From Weissella cibaria (GTDB lineage Bacteria > Bacillota > Bacilli > Lactobacillales > Lactobacillaceae), in the NCBI RefSeq assembly GCF_004521965.1, contig NZ_SDGK01000025.1:1-46635 (forward strand): a DNA stretch of 46,635 nt, written 5' to 3'. Below the pieces are notes generated by a model that was given only the letters and a program-made list of their open reading frames with translations, had not been told where the DNA came from and made no database searches. Made by a program: the position numbers and the translations under genes. Numbering within the stretch: position 1 is the first letter of the stretch; each line of letters begins with the position of its first letter. This document shows, piece by piece, positions 15,306 through 23,289 of the stretch.

Positions 15306-16319
15306 ATGACTATCCGTGGAATTCACCACTTGACGACGATTACGTCAGATTCACCAAAGATTTTTGATTTCTTTTCAGGAGTTTTGGGTCTTCACTTGAT
15401 TAAGAAGACCGTCAACCAAGATGACGTACGTACGTACCATTTGTACTTTACTGATGATATGGGATCAGCTGGAACGGTTTTGACGTTCTTCGACTTCCCA
15501 GGTATCAATAAGGCCATCCACGGTACGGATGAAATTACGCGTACGGCGTTCCGTATTCCTTCAGACGCTTCATTCGATTACTGGATTAAGCGTTTTGACG
15601 AATTCGGTGTTAAGCACGACGCAGAGACTCACGAAGAGTTTGGTGTAAAGTACTTGGACTTTGAGGACTTCGACGGACAATTGTACGCTTTGGAGTCAAA
15701 CGAAAAGAACACCGGTACTTGGGCTGAAGGTACGCCATGGCAATATTCATCAGTTGAGCCACAGCACGCTGTACTTGGTTTGGGTGCACAATTGTTGACG
15801 ATTAACAATGAAAACGCTATGCACATGGTTTTGACTTCTGTTTTGGGCGCTAAGGAAGTCGCCCGTGATGGCGATGATGTGTTGTACGAGTTCGACAATG
15901 CCGGATTCGGTGGTCAAGTCCACACGCGTTTGGTACGTTTGTTGCCACGTGGTTTGCAAGGTTATGGAAACGCGCATCACTTTGCCTTGGCAGTCGATGA
16001 TGAGACGGCTTTGAACTTCTGGATCAACCGTTTGCGTCAATTGGGCTTCCAAGACTCTGGATTCGTGGATCGTTTCTACTTCAAGTCAGAGTACTTCCGT
16101 CCAACGCCAGGAATCTTGTTCGAAATTGCTACGAACGGACCGGGATTCTTGCAAGACGAGACGTACGAAGAGGCTGGTCACCACTTGGAGTTGCCACCAT
16201 TCTTGGAGAACATGCGTGATGAAATTGAAGCTGGATTGATTCCATTCAACTCATCAAACGATGATTTGCCTTCACCAGAGGTGTTCAAGAAGAACGTTTC
16301 TGATAACGCAGAAAACTAA
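15306..16319 (+). CDS. ring-cleaving dioxygenase (VOC family, MhqO-like)
   Basis: A 337-residue protein with two vicinal-oxygen-chelate (glyoxalase-fold) modules: GIHHLTTIT at the start and HHFALAVDDE in the second half. The metal-ligand residues expected are a His early in each half and a Glu near the end (GILFEIATNG). This is the MhqA/MhqO family, which in Bacillus degrades hydroquinones and catechols and is induced by electrophile stress. The esterase that follows (MhqD-like) strengthens this. It has an AAGGAG site and an own terminator. Codon use is notably optimised (TTG, TCA, ACG), suggesting good expression. Confidence 0.8.
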   Translation: MTIRGIHHLTTITSDSPKIFDFFSGVLGLHLIKKTVNQDDVRTYHLYFTDDMGSAGTVLTFFDFPGINKAIHGTDEITRTAFRIPSDASFDYWIKRFDEFGVKHDAETHEEFGVKYLDFEDFDGQLYALESNEKNTGTWAEGTPWQYSSVEPQHAVLGLGAQLLTINNENAMHMVLTSVLGAKEVARDGDDVLYEFDNAGFGGQVHTRLVRLLPRGLQGYGNAHHFALAVDDETALNFWINRLRQLGFQDSGFVDRFYFKSEYFRPTPGILFEIATNGPGFLQDETYEEAGHHLELPPFLENMRDEIEAGLIPFNSSNDDLPSPEVFKKNVSDNAEN

Positions 16320-16330
16320 TGATTAATCTG

Positions 16331-16368
16331 AAGCAGGAACAAGTTGAAACTTGGTTCCTGCTTTTTTT
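16331..16368 (+). terminator. terminator after the dioxygenase gene
   Basis: AAGCAGGAACAAG pairs with CTTGGTTCCTGCTT, with a T run after it. Confidence 0.85.
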
Positions 16369-16413
16369 ATAAATTAGGTACACTAAAAGTACGGAAAAGA
16401 GGTTGCTTTTCAC

Positions 16414-16443
16414 TTGTTAAAAGTTAGTTAAAGTAGATATAAT
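16414..16443 (+). promoter_or_regulatory. promoter of the MhqD-like esterase gene
   Basis: TTGTTA (16414-16419) and a perfect TATAAT (16438-16443) are 18 bases apart, 30 bases before the ATG. The esterase therefore has its own promoter after the dioxygenase terminator. Confidence 0.7.
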
Positions 16444-16473
16444 AGAGACACTTACTCGAACGGAGAATAAATA

Positions 16474-17268
16474 ATGGCTAAGAAAAAGTATAAAAACACC
16501 ATTCGGCATGCCTATGTATCAGGTGACCCTGATTTAGCACCAATTTTGTTACTACACGGAACTGGTGGTAATGAAACCGACTTGCTTGAAATTGCTGAAT
16601 TCTTGGCGCCCGAAAATCCTAAGATTTCGATTCGTGGCCGAGTTAGCGAAAATGGTATGAATCGTTATTTTGAGCGTTATGGAGAGGGAGAGTTTAATCT
16701 TGAATCTTTGCACGCAGAAACAGATTGGTTAGTTGATGCGGTTCATGAACTGGCTAAGCGTTATGAGCTTCATGAAGAGGCCATGATTATGATGGGCTTC
16801 TCAAACGGGGCAAATATTGGGGCTCATGCGATGATGGCTCGTGAAGACACGCCATGGAAGGCAGCGTTGCTCTTCCACGCGATGTCGGTTGAACGATTGG
16901 AAGAGATTCAAGATTTGACGGATACGCGCGTCTTCGCATCATTTGGTGAATTTGATCCAATTATCTCGGAGACCAACTTCGATATGCTGACGGAAGATTT
17001 GCACAAAGGTGGCACACTATTGTCGACATTTGCGATTAAGACGTCACACACGATGTCGCAACCTGAAATGCAAGCAGCGAAGCTTTGGCTTGATGCAAAT
17101 GACTTACTCGATGTGGATGATGAGCCAGAGTGGCCAGCTTCAATGATGTATGGTAAGGATGAACACGGTCATGACCACCACCACAAAGAGGATGATCATG
17201 ATTGGCACTACCCAGATGGTGAACCGGCTGAAGATGAAGATGAGGTAGCCAAGTTGCCCGAAGACTAG
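16474..17268 (+). CDS. MhqD-like carboxylesterase with a His/acid-rich tail
   Basis: A 264-residue alpha/beta hydrolase of the phospholipase/carboxylesterase family. The nucleophile is in GFSNG (Ser110), the oxyanion region is LLHGTGGN, the acid is about Asp161 (GEFDP) and the His is about 192 (TSHTM). After the normal end (about residue 215) there is an unusual tail. Residues 227-245 hold seven His among Asp, Glu and Lys (GKDEHGHDHHHKEDD and onward), then an acidic run up to the end. Such a tail can bind Ni, Zn or Cu ions; that is an inference. With the preceding dioxygenase it resembles the MhqR quinone-stress set of Bacillus. Confidence 0.8.
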   Translation: MAKKKYKNTIRHAYVSGDPDLAPILLLHGTGGNETDLLEIAEFLAPENPKISIRGRVSENGMNRYFERYGEGEFNLESLHAETDWLVDAVHELAKRYELHEEAMIMMGFSNGANIGAHAMMAREDTPWKAALLFHAMSVERLEEIQDLTDTRVFASFGEFDPIISETNFDMLTEDLHKGGTLLSTFAIKTSHTMSQPEMQAAKLWLDANDLLDVDDEPEWPASMMYGKDEHGHDHHHKEDDHDWHYPDGEPAEDEDEVAKLPED

Positions 17269-17334
17269 TAAAATTATTCACATAAGCGGCTGCTTAAATG
17301 GTACGGAAAGTTACTAGTAAAGGGAGATGTCACG

Positions 17335-17676
17335 ATGGCATTTGAAACAACAGTTAAGGTGGTAGGCGATCCAGTAACGTATCGCTTCAACCCACAATTA
17401 AAGAAATATGCGCTCGGTGATACAGGCTTTGTCACTAATAATGCAGGTGCGTACGTGATGCAACGTTCACTCGAACCAGCTAAGGGATTGGCAAAGGCTA
17501 TTAAGCTTAAGGTTGTCGTTGATAAGGATTTATCTGGTGTGAAAATTAAAACGGTTAATCCTAACGGGGCAGCCACGGTGAACATTTTCAACCGCAAAGA
17601 TAACGCTGAAATGATTGAACTCTATCGTTTCTACTTAAACGAACTGGTTGAACGTGAAATTTTATTTGCTGAATAA
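17335..17676 (+). CDS. DUF1831 family protein
   Basis: A 113-residue soluble protein. The start MAFETTVKVVGD and the stretch KKYALGDTGFVTNN match what I recall of the DUF1831 family of Lactobacillales, a compact alpha/beta fold often encoded next to cysteine desulfurase. No desulfurase lies here. No catalytic residues can be named. AAGGGAGATG gives a good start, and a strong terminator follows. The function is unknown. Confidence 0.65.
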   Translation: MAFETTVKVVGDPVTYRFNPQLKKYALGDTGFVTNNAGAYVMQRSLEPAKGLAKAIKLKVVVDKDLSGVKIKTVNPNGAATVNIFNRKDNAEMIELYRFYLNELVEREILFAE

Positions 17677-17680
17677 TAAG

Positions 17681-17720
17681 AAAACGCAATGGCTAAGGAT
17701 GGCGCCATTGCGTTTTTATT
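17681..17720 (+). terminator. terminator after the DUF1831 gene
   Basis: AAAACGCAATGG pairs with CCATTGCGTTTT, followed by more T. Confidence 0.85.
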
Positions 17721-18189
17721 TATCCAGAACTTAAAGAAAATATTGATATTTGGGCATTTGCAAGGAGAAGGGATAACTAAAAGTTACGCTATTCTATAAA
17801 ACACAACTTATCTTTTGTAATATTAACGTCACAAAAGGTTCAATTAAACCGAATTTTAAGGTAAAATCATGTAAAAATTCGCACTTTGGACATAAATTAT
17901 CTGGTTTTTTAACTGGTTAATCATTTTTGTAGAAAAGTGATTAGAACAATGATTTCGACTAACAATTCGTGCACTGTTGCATCAAAGTGACCTAAAAACA
18001 GGCTTTTGAGATAGAGACGTAACGCAACGACTTTTATTTGTAACAGTACGCGCACTCAGGTTGGTAAACTAATATCTGTTGTTGAGAGGTACACGTGTCA
18101 CAGTCGCAGAGCAATTTGGCCGCGACAGTTCGAACACATTTGTACATTTATAGATATAGAGTTTTAACCAAGAAGGAGACATATTCCCC
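17721..18189 (+). promoter_or_regulatory. long gene-free region before the LysM protein gene
   Basis: About 470 bases with no convincing frame. It probably holds the promoter and a long 5' untranslated region of the secreted LysM protein gene. Three WalR-like half-sites occur: TGTAAT at 17816, followed after five bases by the poorer CGTCAC, then TGTAAA at 17870 and TGTAAC at 18039. No complete TGTNAN-N5-TGTNAN box is present, so WalRK control is only a suggestion. AAGGAGA precedes the ATG. Confidence 0.35.
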
Positions 18190-18900
18190 ATGAATAAGAA
18201 GATGATTACTGCATTGGCTGTTGCTGGTATGGCTACGTTCGCTTTGACTGCTGATGCATCAGCTGACACATACACGGTACAATCAGGTGATACGTTGTCA
18301 CAAATCGCAGCAAACCACAGCACAACGATCGATACATTGGTCGCAAACAATGCTATTGCGAACGCTAACGTGATTTATGTTGGCGAGCAATTGGAAATTG
18401 ATGCAGGTGCTTCAAACGCGTCATATGATGCAACGCAAGCTTACGTCGCACCAGTTGTTGCGTCACAAGCGCCAGCTGCAACGGAAGCAGTTGTTGCCTC
18501 GGCAGAGCCAGTTGCAACGTCAGTACCAGCTACGGTTGTTGCTTCAGCAGAACCAGTTGTTGCAGCAACGTCAGCTGAAGATACGACTGCTTACACAGCG
18601 CCTGTTGCCACAACCCCAGTTGCGACGACAACTACTACGGCTGCTGCTTCAGGTTCAACCTATGATCAATTTATTGCCGCTGGTGGAACTGACGCTATGT
18701 GGACAGCTATTGTTATGCCTGAATCAGGTGGTAACGTTGATGCCTCAAACGGACAATACCACGGATTGGGTCAGACTAACCAATCATGGGGTTACGGATC
18801 AGTTTCTGAGCAAACCTCAGGTATGTTGAACTATGCAACGTCACGTTACGGTTCAGTTGACAACGCCATTGCCTTCCGTGCAGATAACGGTTGGTGGTAA
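18190..18900 (+). CDS. secreted LysM protein with Apf/transglycosylase-like end
   Basis: A 236-residue exported protein. Signal peptide about 1-25, cut after ADASA. One LysM peptidoglycan-binding domain about 27-71 (YTVQSGDTLSQIAANHSTT). A low-complexity Ala/Thr/Val/Pro linker runs about 80-155. The C-terminal domain, about 157-236, has IVMPESGGN and the end AIAFRADNGWW, typical of Apf (aggregation-promoting factor) and SceD-type lytic transglycosylase-like proteins; the Glu in PESGG is the likely catalytic residue. It probably sits on the cell wall and affects cell shape or separation. It has its own long upstream region and terminator. Confidence 0.85.
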   Translation: MNKKMITALAVAGMATFALTADASADTYTVQSGDTLSQIAANHSTTIDTLVANNAIANANVIYVGEQLEIDAGASNASYDATQAYVAPVVASQAPAATEAVVASAEPVATSVPATVVASAEPVVAATSAEDTTAYTAPVATTPVATTTTTAAASGSTYDQFIAAGGTDAMWTAIVMPESGGNVDASNGQYHGLGQTNQSWGYGSVSEQTSGMLNYATSRYGSVDNAIAFRADNGWW

Positions 18901-18932
18901 GATTTAACCAGATAATAATTAATCGGTAACAC

Positions 18933-18973
18933 AAAAGCGCTTAACGAACACACTGTTCGCTAAGCGCCTTTTT
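18933..18973. terminator. bidirectional terminator between convergent genes
   Basis: AGCGCTTAACGAACA pairs with TGTTCGCTAAGCGC, with A and T runs outside. It serves the LysM gene and the convergent small gene. Confidence 0.85.
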
Positions 18974-19232
18974 AGTTAACTTGATGGCTTTTTGCGCCGT
19001 CAGGAAAGGCTAGCACGGATCCTGTGACGGGCCACATCCAATACTTTTGATTTGCGATCAATTGCATTTGTAGACTGTAAACATCTGTGGGGGTGGCCAT
19101 AATGGTCGTGTCTGTGATGTGATCAGTTTGATAACGGCTTGGTACTAAAATTTGCGAGACCAACTGTCGGTCATCATCAATTAGAATACCTTCGCCAAGG
19201 GTATCATCTGCAAGTTTTACTAAACGTGTCAT
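18972..19232 (-). CDS. small protein of unknown function
   Basis: An 86-residue soluble protein starting MTRLVKLADDTLGEGILID. ATG at 19230-19232 is chosen because GGAG lies seven bases before it; the in-frame TTG at 19244 overlaps that site. It holds a hydrophobic, Trp-rich C-terminal part (KYWMWPVTGSVLAFPDG). I do not recognise a family. It lies 17 bases downstream of the next unknown gene and is probably cotranscribed with it. Confidence 0.6.
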   Translation of the reverse strand: MTRLVKLADDTLGEGILIDDDRQLVSQILVPSRYQTDHITDTTIMATPTDVYSLQMQLIANQKYWMWPVTGSVLAFPDGAKSHQVN

Positions 19233-19249
19233 AAATTTCTCCAAATTTT

Positions 19250-19903
19250 TTACATGTCACGGAATAATTCTTGCCAGGCGGCTTTGTTGAGCTTCGGCTT
19301 TTTGCGTCGTGGCTGTCGTGGTTTAGGCGTATAGGTTGCTTTTTTATACTGCCGGACGATTTCAGACTGGATATCCTTTTCTAGTGGCAGGGAATGGGCA
19401 ATAAAATCAATGGCATCAACCGGTAAATCTGGGTAGGCCGTGTGGTTGTCAATGAACCATTGGCGCATCTCGCTATTCAGCCCGGCATGACGCCGGATAC
19501 GTTGAAGCAACTCATCCAAGCCGAAATCCAAATGGTGAATTTTGGTTTGTAACTGGCGCATGACAGCTTCGGGAATCCCAATGTGATCCGCAAAATGTGT
19601 AATGCCAAGTTTGATAAGTGTACCGTCTTCATTTTGAAGGACGTACTGGTGCTTCAAGCGACGACCACAGTCACAATAGAGTTGTGGTCCGTTATTCGCA
19701 TCATAACTATCGTTGTAATTATAGGCGACAAACTGCCAGGTACTGCCGTGCCCGATTAAATTTTGATCAACAAAAAGCGAAGTGTGCTGATAACGAATAT
19801 GCTTTTTCAACACTTCTTGCTGCTCTGACGTTAAATTATGCCAAGTTTCTTGTCGTCGTTCCCGTGTCAGGGCGACTTTTGACGACTTTGCGTGCGTTGC
19901 CAT
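19250..19903 (-). CDS. protein of unknown function with a CxC metal-binding-like motif
   Basis: A 217-residue protein. The centre carries LYCDCGRRLKHQYVL followed by LGITHFADHIGIP, a spacing of Cys-x-Cys and later His residues that suggests a zinc site. The C-terminus is very basic (PRQPRRKKPKLNKAA), which could contact nucleic acid. I have no family name for it. ATG 19903 follows AAAGG; TTG 19927 is an alternative start. It may be cotranscribed with the 86-residue gene after it and lies 51 bases from nrdI on the same strand. Confidence 0.65.
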   Translation of the reverse strand: MATHAKSSKVALTRERRQETWHNLTSEQQEVLKKHIRYQHTSLFVDQNLIGHGSTWQFVAYNYNDSYDANNGPQLYCDCGRRLKHQYVLQNEDGTLIKLGITHFADHIGIPEAVMRQLQTKIHHLDFGLDELLQRIRRHAGLNSEMRQWFIDNHTAYPDLPVDAIDFIAHSLPLEKDIQSEIVRQYKKATYTPKPRQPRRKKPKLNKAAWQELFRDM

Positions 19904-19954
19904 GTTTGACACGACCTTTCTAGTCAAAATACATGGTAACCATTATACGCGTTA

Positions 19955-20404
19955 TTAGTAGCCCGCCTCAAGTAGGCGTTGTGAAATAGCGGCGTAGACT
20001 GTCTCAACATCGCGTGGCGTCCCGCGCAATTCATAGCTTGCAATCACAGGTGCCTGAAAGGAAACGGCATACCGGCGGGCAGTTAAGATGTATTGGGCGT
20101 TGAAATTTTTATTACCTGAGCCGATAATCCCTAATAAATGCTGGCGATTATCTCCATATGAAATTTGATCAGCCAGGGCATTGGTCATAATTTCTTTCAC
20201 ACCGTTATCGATGCCGTTACCACCATCGAGGTAAGTTGGTACAAATGCGAAAAATGGTGCCGTTTCATCTTGATCGAAACTGGCGTCAGAAATCTCGACG
20301 GCTTCAAACGTCAAATCAGTGTGTTTCGTGGCATATGTCACGAAATGATTGACAAAAGATCGCGTATTGCCGGAAATCGACGTATATAAAAGACGAACTT
20401 TCAT
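19955..20404 (-). CDS. nrdI: NrdI flavodoxin, ribonucleotide reductase activator
   Basis: A 149-residue flavodoxin-like protein. The N-terminal FMN phosphate loop reads YTSISGNTRSF, and the loops around FVPTYLDGG and GSGNKNFN are those of NrdI. It provides the oxidant that builds the dimanganese-tyrosyl radical in NrdF. It is divergent from nrdHEF rather than inside it, so the two share the 270-base control region. Confidence 0.92.
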   Translation of the reverse strand: MKVRLLYTSISGNTRSFVNHFVTYATKHTDLTFEAVEISDASFDQDETAPFFAFVPTYLDGGNGIDNGVKEIMTNALADQISYGDNRQHLLGIIGSGNKNFNAQYILTARRYAVSFQAPVIASYELRGTPRDVETVYAAISQRLLEAGY

Positions 20405-20585
20405 GATGTATTCCTCATATATGTTTTTTTCTAATACTATTCCTATACAGTAGTTGATTCAACTCCTCTTTGCAAATTTTCGCATAACGGAAAGTTATTT
20501 TATAATATTTTTGTAACATTCACGTCGAAGCCTAATGTGGCGGTGAATGCCGTTGTTAAGCCCTTTTTTGTTCGATATTAGTCCC

Positions 20586-20614
20586 TTGCATTCTGTTAGG
20601 TTCGTCGCTATACT
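20586..20614 (+). promoter_or_regulatory. promoter of nrdH
   Basis: TTGCAT (20586-20591) and TATACT (20609-20614) are exactly 17 bases apart, about 60 bases before nrdH. I did not find the paired NrdR boxes expected at nrd promoters. Between nrdI and this promoter there is also CATTCAC/GTGAATG (about 20518-20548), a short inverted repeat of unknown meaning. Confidence 0.7.
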
Positions 20615-20673
20615 CAAAAGCAGATATTAACTAATGTCACTAATTCAAAAAACGAAAGATGGTGGTGAATGAT

Positions 20674-20910
20674 ATGCAAAACGTTACCGTATATACGAAG
20701 AATAACTGTATTCAGTGCATGATGACGAAGAAGACGCTATCTCAATATGGGGTCAGCTATGTTGAGAAGAATGTTGAGGAAGACCCAACTGCCATGGCTT
20801 TCTTGAAGGATCAAGGTTATCAAGCGGTACCAGTTGTGTTCTCTAATACAGCCGAACCAATCAAAGGCTTCCGACCTGATTTGTTGGCGGAAGTTGCCAA
20901 GGCAATTTAA
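20674..20910 (+). CDS. nrdH: NrdH glutaredoxin-like reductant
   Basis: A 78-residue thioredoxin-fold protein that reduces class Ib ribonucleotide reductase. The redox motif is CIQC (usually CVQC) near residues 11-14, followed by a KGFRPD end typical of NrdH. GGTGGTG lies six bases before ATG 20674; the upstream in-frame ATG 20659 overlaps this site and is rejected. Confidence 0.92.
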   Translation: MQNVTVYTKNNCIQCMMTKKTLSQYGVSYVEKNVEEDPTAMAFLKDQGYQAVPVVFSNTAEPIKGFRPDLLAEVAKAI

Positions 20911-21006
20911 ACAACCGCTTCATTAGTCGTACACACATGCTACTCAAACGTCGGTGCAGCCATAACGGGTTCCGCTTTACGTTCGGTAGCACAGGGGGAA
21001 TAATTT

Positions 21007-23178
21007 ATGGCACTAGGAACGCTCGATTTAGATAAAGTATCATACTTTGATCTAAATAATGAATTAAACATTCCAAAGGATAACAGTATCCAACTTGGAA
21101 AAGATAAGGAAGCACTAGACGCGTTTATTCGTGAAAACGTCGTCCCAAACACGCTACAGTTTGACAGTTTGCGTGACCGCTTTGATTATTTAATTGCACA
21201 TGATTTTGTTGACCAAAAAATGTTGCAACAGTATAGTTTCAATTTCATCACGCAACTGCATGACTATTTAAAGTCTCAGGATTTCCAATTCAAGTCATTC
21301 ATGGCCGCGTACAAGTTTTACGCACAGTATGCAGTAAAGACCAACGATAGCGAATATTATGTTGAAAGCTATATTGATCGTGTTGCGATGAACGCATTGT
21401 TCTACGGTGCGGGTAATGAAGAATTAGCTATGAATTTGGCTGATGAGATGGTTCATCAACGATACCAACCAGCAACACCATCATTTTTGAATGCCGGTCG
21501 TTCACGACGTGGTGAATTGGTGTCATGTTTTATCCTACAAACAACGGATGATATGAATGCTATCGGTCGTGTGATTAATTCAGCCCTACAACTTTCAAAA
21601 ATTGGTGGTGGTGTCGGTATCAATCTTTCTAATTTGCGTGAAGCTGGTGCGCCGATTAAGGGCATTAGCAATGCTGCTTCAGGGGTTGTGCCAGTCATGA
21701 AGTTGTTGGAAGATTCTTTCTCTTACTCAAACCAAATGGGACAGCGTAACGGTGCAGGGGTGACTTACCTATCTGTCTTCCACCCGGATATCATGAGTTT
21801 CTTAGCAACCAAAAAAGAAAATGCTGATGAAAAAGTTCGCGTGAAGACGTTGTCGCTTGGGGTGACGGTCCCAGATAAGTTCTATGACTTGATTCGCTCA
21901 AATGCGGATATGTTCTTGTTCTCTCCTTATGATGTTGAACGTGAATATGGTGAGCCATTTAACTACATTGATATTACGGCTGAATACGACAACATGGTTG
22001 CAAACCCTAAGATTAAAAAGTACAAGATTCGAGCTCGCGATTTGGAAAACGAAATTTCTAAGATGCAACAAGAGTCAGGTTACCCATACGTGATTAACAT
22101 TGACACGGTCAATGCTGCCAATCCAATCCACGGTAAGGTGATTTCATCAAATTTGTGTTCAGAAATTTTGCAGGTTCAAAAGGCCTCTGAGATCGATAAT
22201 GAGCAACAATACGTCACGATGGGATCTGATGTTTCTTGTAACTTAGGCTCAACCAACATCGTGAACATGATGGCGACCACTGACTTTGCCCGTTCTGTTG
22301 AAACGATGATGCGTGCCTTGACGTTCGTATCTGATAATTCAGATCTGGATATTGTACCATCTGTCCAAAATGGTAATCGTGAATTACACGCGGTTGGACT
22401 TGGTGCCATGGGCTTGCATGCTTTCTTTGCGAAGAACCACATGTATTATGGTGATGAAGAAGCATTGGACTTTACGAATGCGTATTTCTTGATGCTGAAC
22501 TACTATACATTGTTGGCGTCAAATAAGATTGCTAAGGAACGTGGCGAGTCATTCTATGAATTTGAAAAGTCTGCCTATGCGGATGGTTCGTACTTTAATA
22601 AGTATTTGATGGCTGATTGGTCACCAAAGACAGCAAAGGTTCAGGAAATTTTTGAACAACATCACTTCCCAACTAAGCATGACTGGGCAATGCTAAAAGA
22701 ATCTGTGCAGAAGCACGGCTTGTACAATGCTTATCGGTTGGCAATCGCGCCAACGGGATCAATTTCATACGTGAATGATTCAACGGCATCTTTGCACCCA
22801 ATCATTAATAAGATTGAAGAGCGGCAAGAAAAGAAGATTGGTAAGATTTATTACCCAGCACCATATCTTGGCACGGACACGTTGCCATATTATGAATCAG
22901 CTTACAATTTGGATATGCGTAAAGTTATTGACGTATATGCAACAGCACAACAGCACATTGATCAGGGTATGGCCTTGACGCTGTTTATGCGTTCGACAGT
23001 CCCATCTGGTTTGTATGAATGGAAAAATGGCCGGACGGATAAAATGACCACCCGTGACTTAAATATTTTACGGATGTATGCTTACCACAAGGGCGTTAAG
23101 TCAATTTATTATGTACGAACGTATACAGACGATATGGAAGAATTCGGGGTGAATGAGTGCGAAAGCTGCTCAATCTAG
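21007..23178 (+). CDS. nrdE: class Ib ribonucleotide reductase, alpha subunit
   Basis: A 723-residue catalytic subunit that reduces ribonucleoside diphosphates to deoxyribonucleotides. Seen: LVSCFIL (first active-site Cys), SNLCSEI (radical Cys region with Asn and Glu), VRTYTDDMEEFG and the C-terminal ECESCSI redox pair. The long ATP cone of class Ia is missing, as expected. GGGGGAA precedes the ATG. It follows nrdH after 96 bases and is probably cotranscribed with it, but a promoter and hairpin separate it from nrdF. Confidence 0.97.
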   Translation: MALGTLDLDKVSYFDLNNELNIPKDNSIQLGKDKEALDAFIRENVVPNTLQFDSLRDRFDYLIAHDFVDQKMLQQYSFNFITQLHDYLKSQDFQFKSFMAAYKFYAQYAVKTNDSEYYVESYIDRVAMNALFYGAGNEELAMNLADEMVHQRYQPATPSFLNAGRSRRGELVSCFILQTTDDMNAIGRVINSALQLSKIGGGVGINLSNLREAGAPIKGISNAASGVVPVMKLLEDSFSYSNQMGQRNGAGVTYLSVFHPDIMSFLATKKENADEKVRVKTLSLGVTVPDKFYDLIRSNADMFLFSPYDVEREYGEPFNYIDITAEYDNMVANPKIKKYKIRARDLENEISKMQQESGYPYVINIDTVNAANPIHGKVISSNLCSEILQVQKASEIDNEQQYVTMGSDVSCNLGSTNIVNMMATTDFARSVETMMRALTFVSDNSDLDIVPSVQNGNRELHAVGLGAMGLHAFFAKNHMYYGDEEALDFTNAYFLMLNYYTLLASNKIAKERGESFYEFEKSAYADGSYFNKYLMADWSPKTAKVQEIFEQHHFPTKHDWAMLKESVQKHGLYNAYRLAIAPTGSISYVNDSTASLHPIINKIEERQEKKIGKIYYPAPYLGTDTLPYYESAYNLDMRKVIDVYATAQQHIDQGMALTLFMRSTVPSGLYEWKNGRTDKMTTRDLNILRMYAYHKGVKSIYYVRTYTDDMEEFGVNECESCSI

Positions 23179-23202
23179 CGAATTGTGAAATAATAAGCAA
23201 AA

Positions 23203-23220
23203 AGCTAGTATAATCTAGCT
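23203..23220 (+). promoter_or_regulatory. -10 box inside a perfect inverted repeat before nrdF
   Basis: AGCTAG, TATAAT, CTAGCT: a consensus -10 hexamer enclosed by a perfect 6-base inverted repeat. The best -35 is TTGTGA at 23183-23188, with a long 20-base spacer. A protein bound here would block the promoter directly. It suggests that nrdF has its own regulated promoter. Confidence 0.5.
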
Positions 23221-23229
23221 ATGATTTAA

Positions 23230-23264
23230 GAAACGGTCAGGGTCTTAAAAACTCTGACCGTTTC
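23230..23264 (+). terminator. strong hairpin between nrdE and nrdF
   Basis: GAAACGGTCAGGGT pairs with ACTCTGACCGTTTC (14 base pairs, one G-T) around a 7-base loop. Only TTTC follows, so it is a weak terminator or an mRNA-stabilising structure near the 5' end of an nrdF transcript. Confidence 0.55.
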
Positions 23265-23289
23265 AATGTGTAAGTGATAGGGGATTGTT

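Noticed and set aside
18377-18829. 150-residue Gln/Leu-rich frame inside the LysM gene
   Set aside because: It is a shadow of the low-complexity Ala/Thr/Val linker in another frame, with no start signal.
20405-20673. NrdR boxes or a cobalamin riboswitch at nrdHEF
   Set aside because: No pair of ACACWATATWGTGT-like sites and no B12-box were seen; class Ib enzymes do not use B12.
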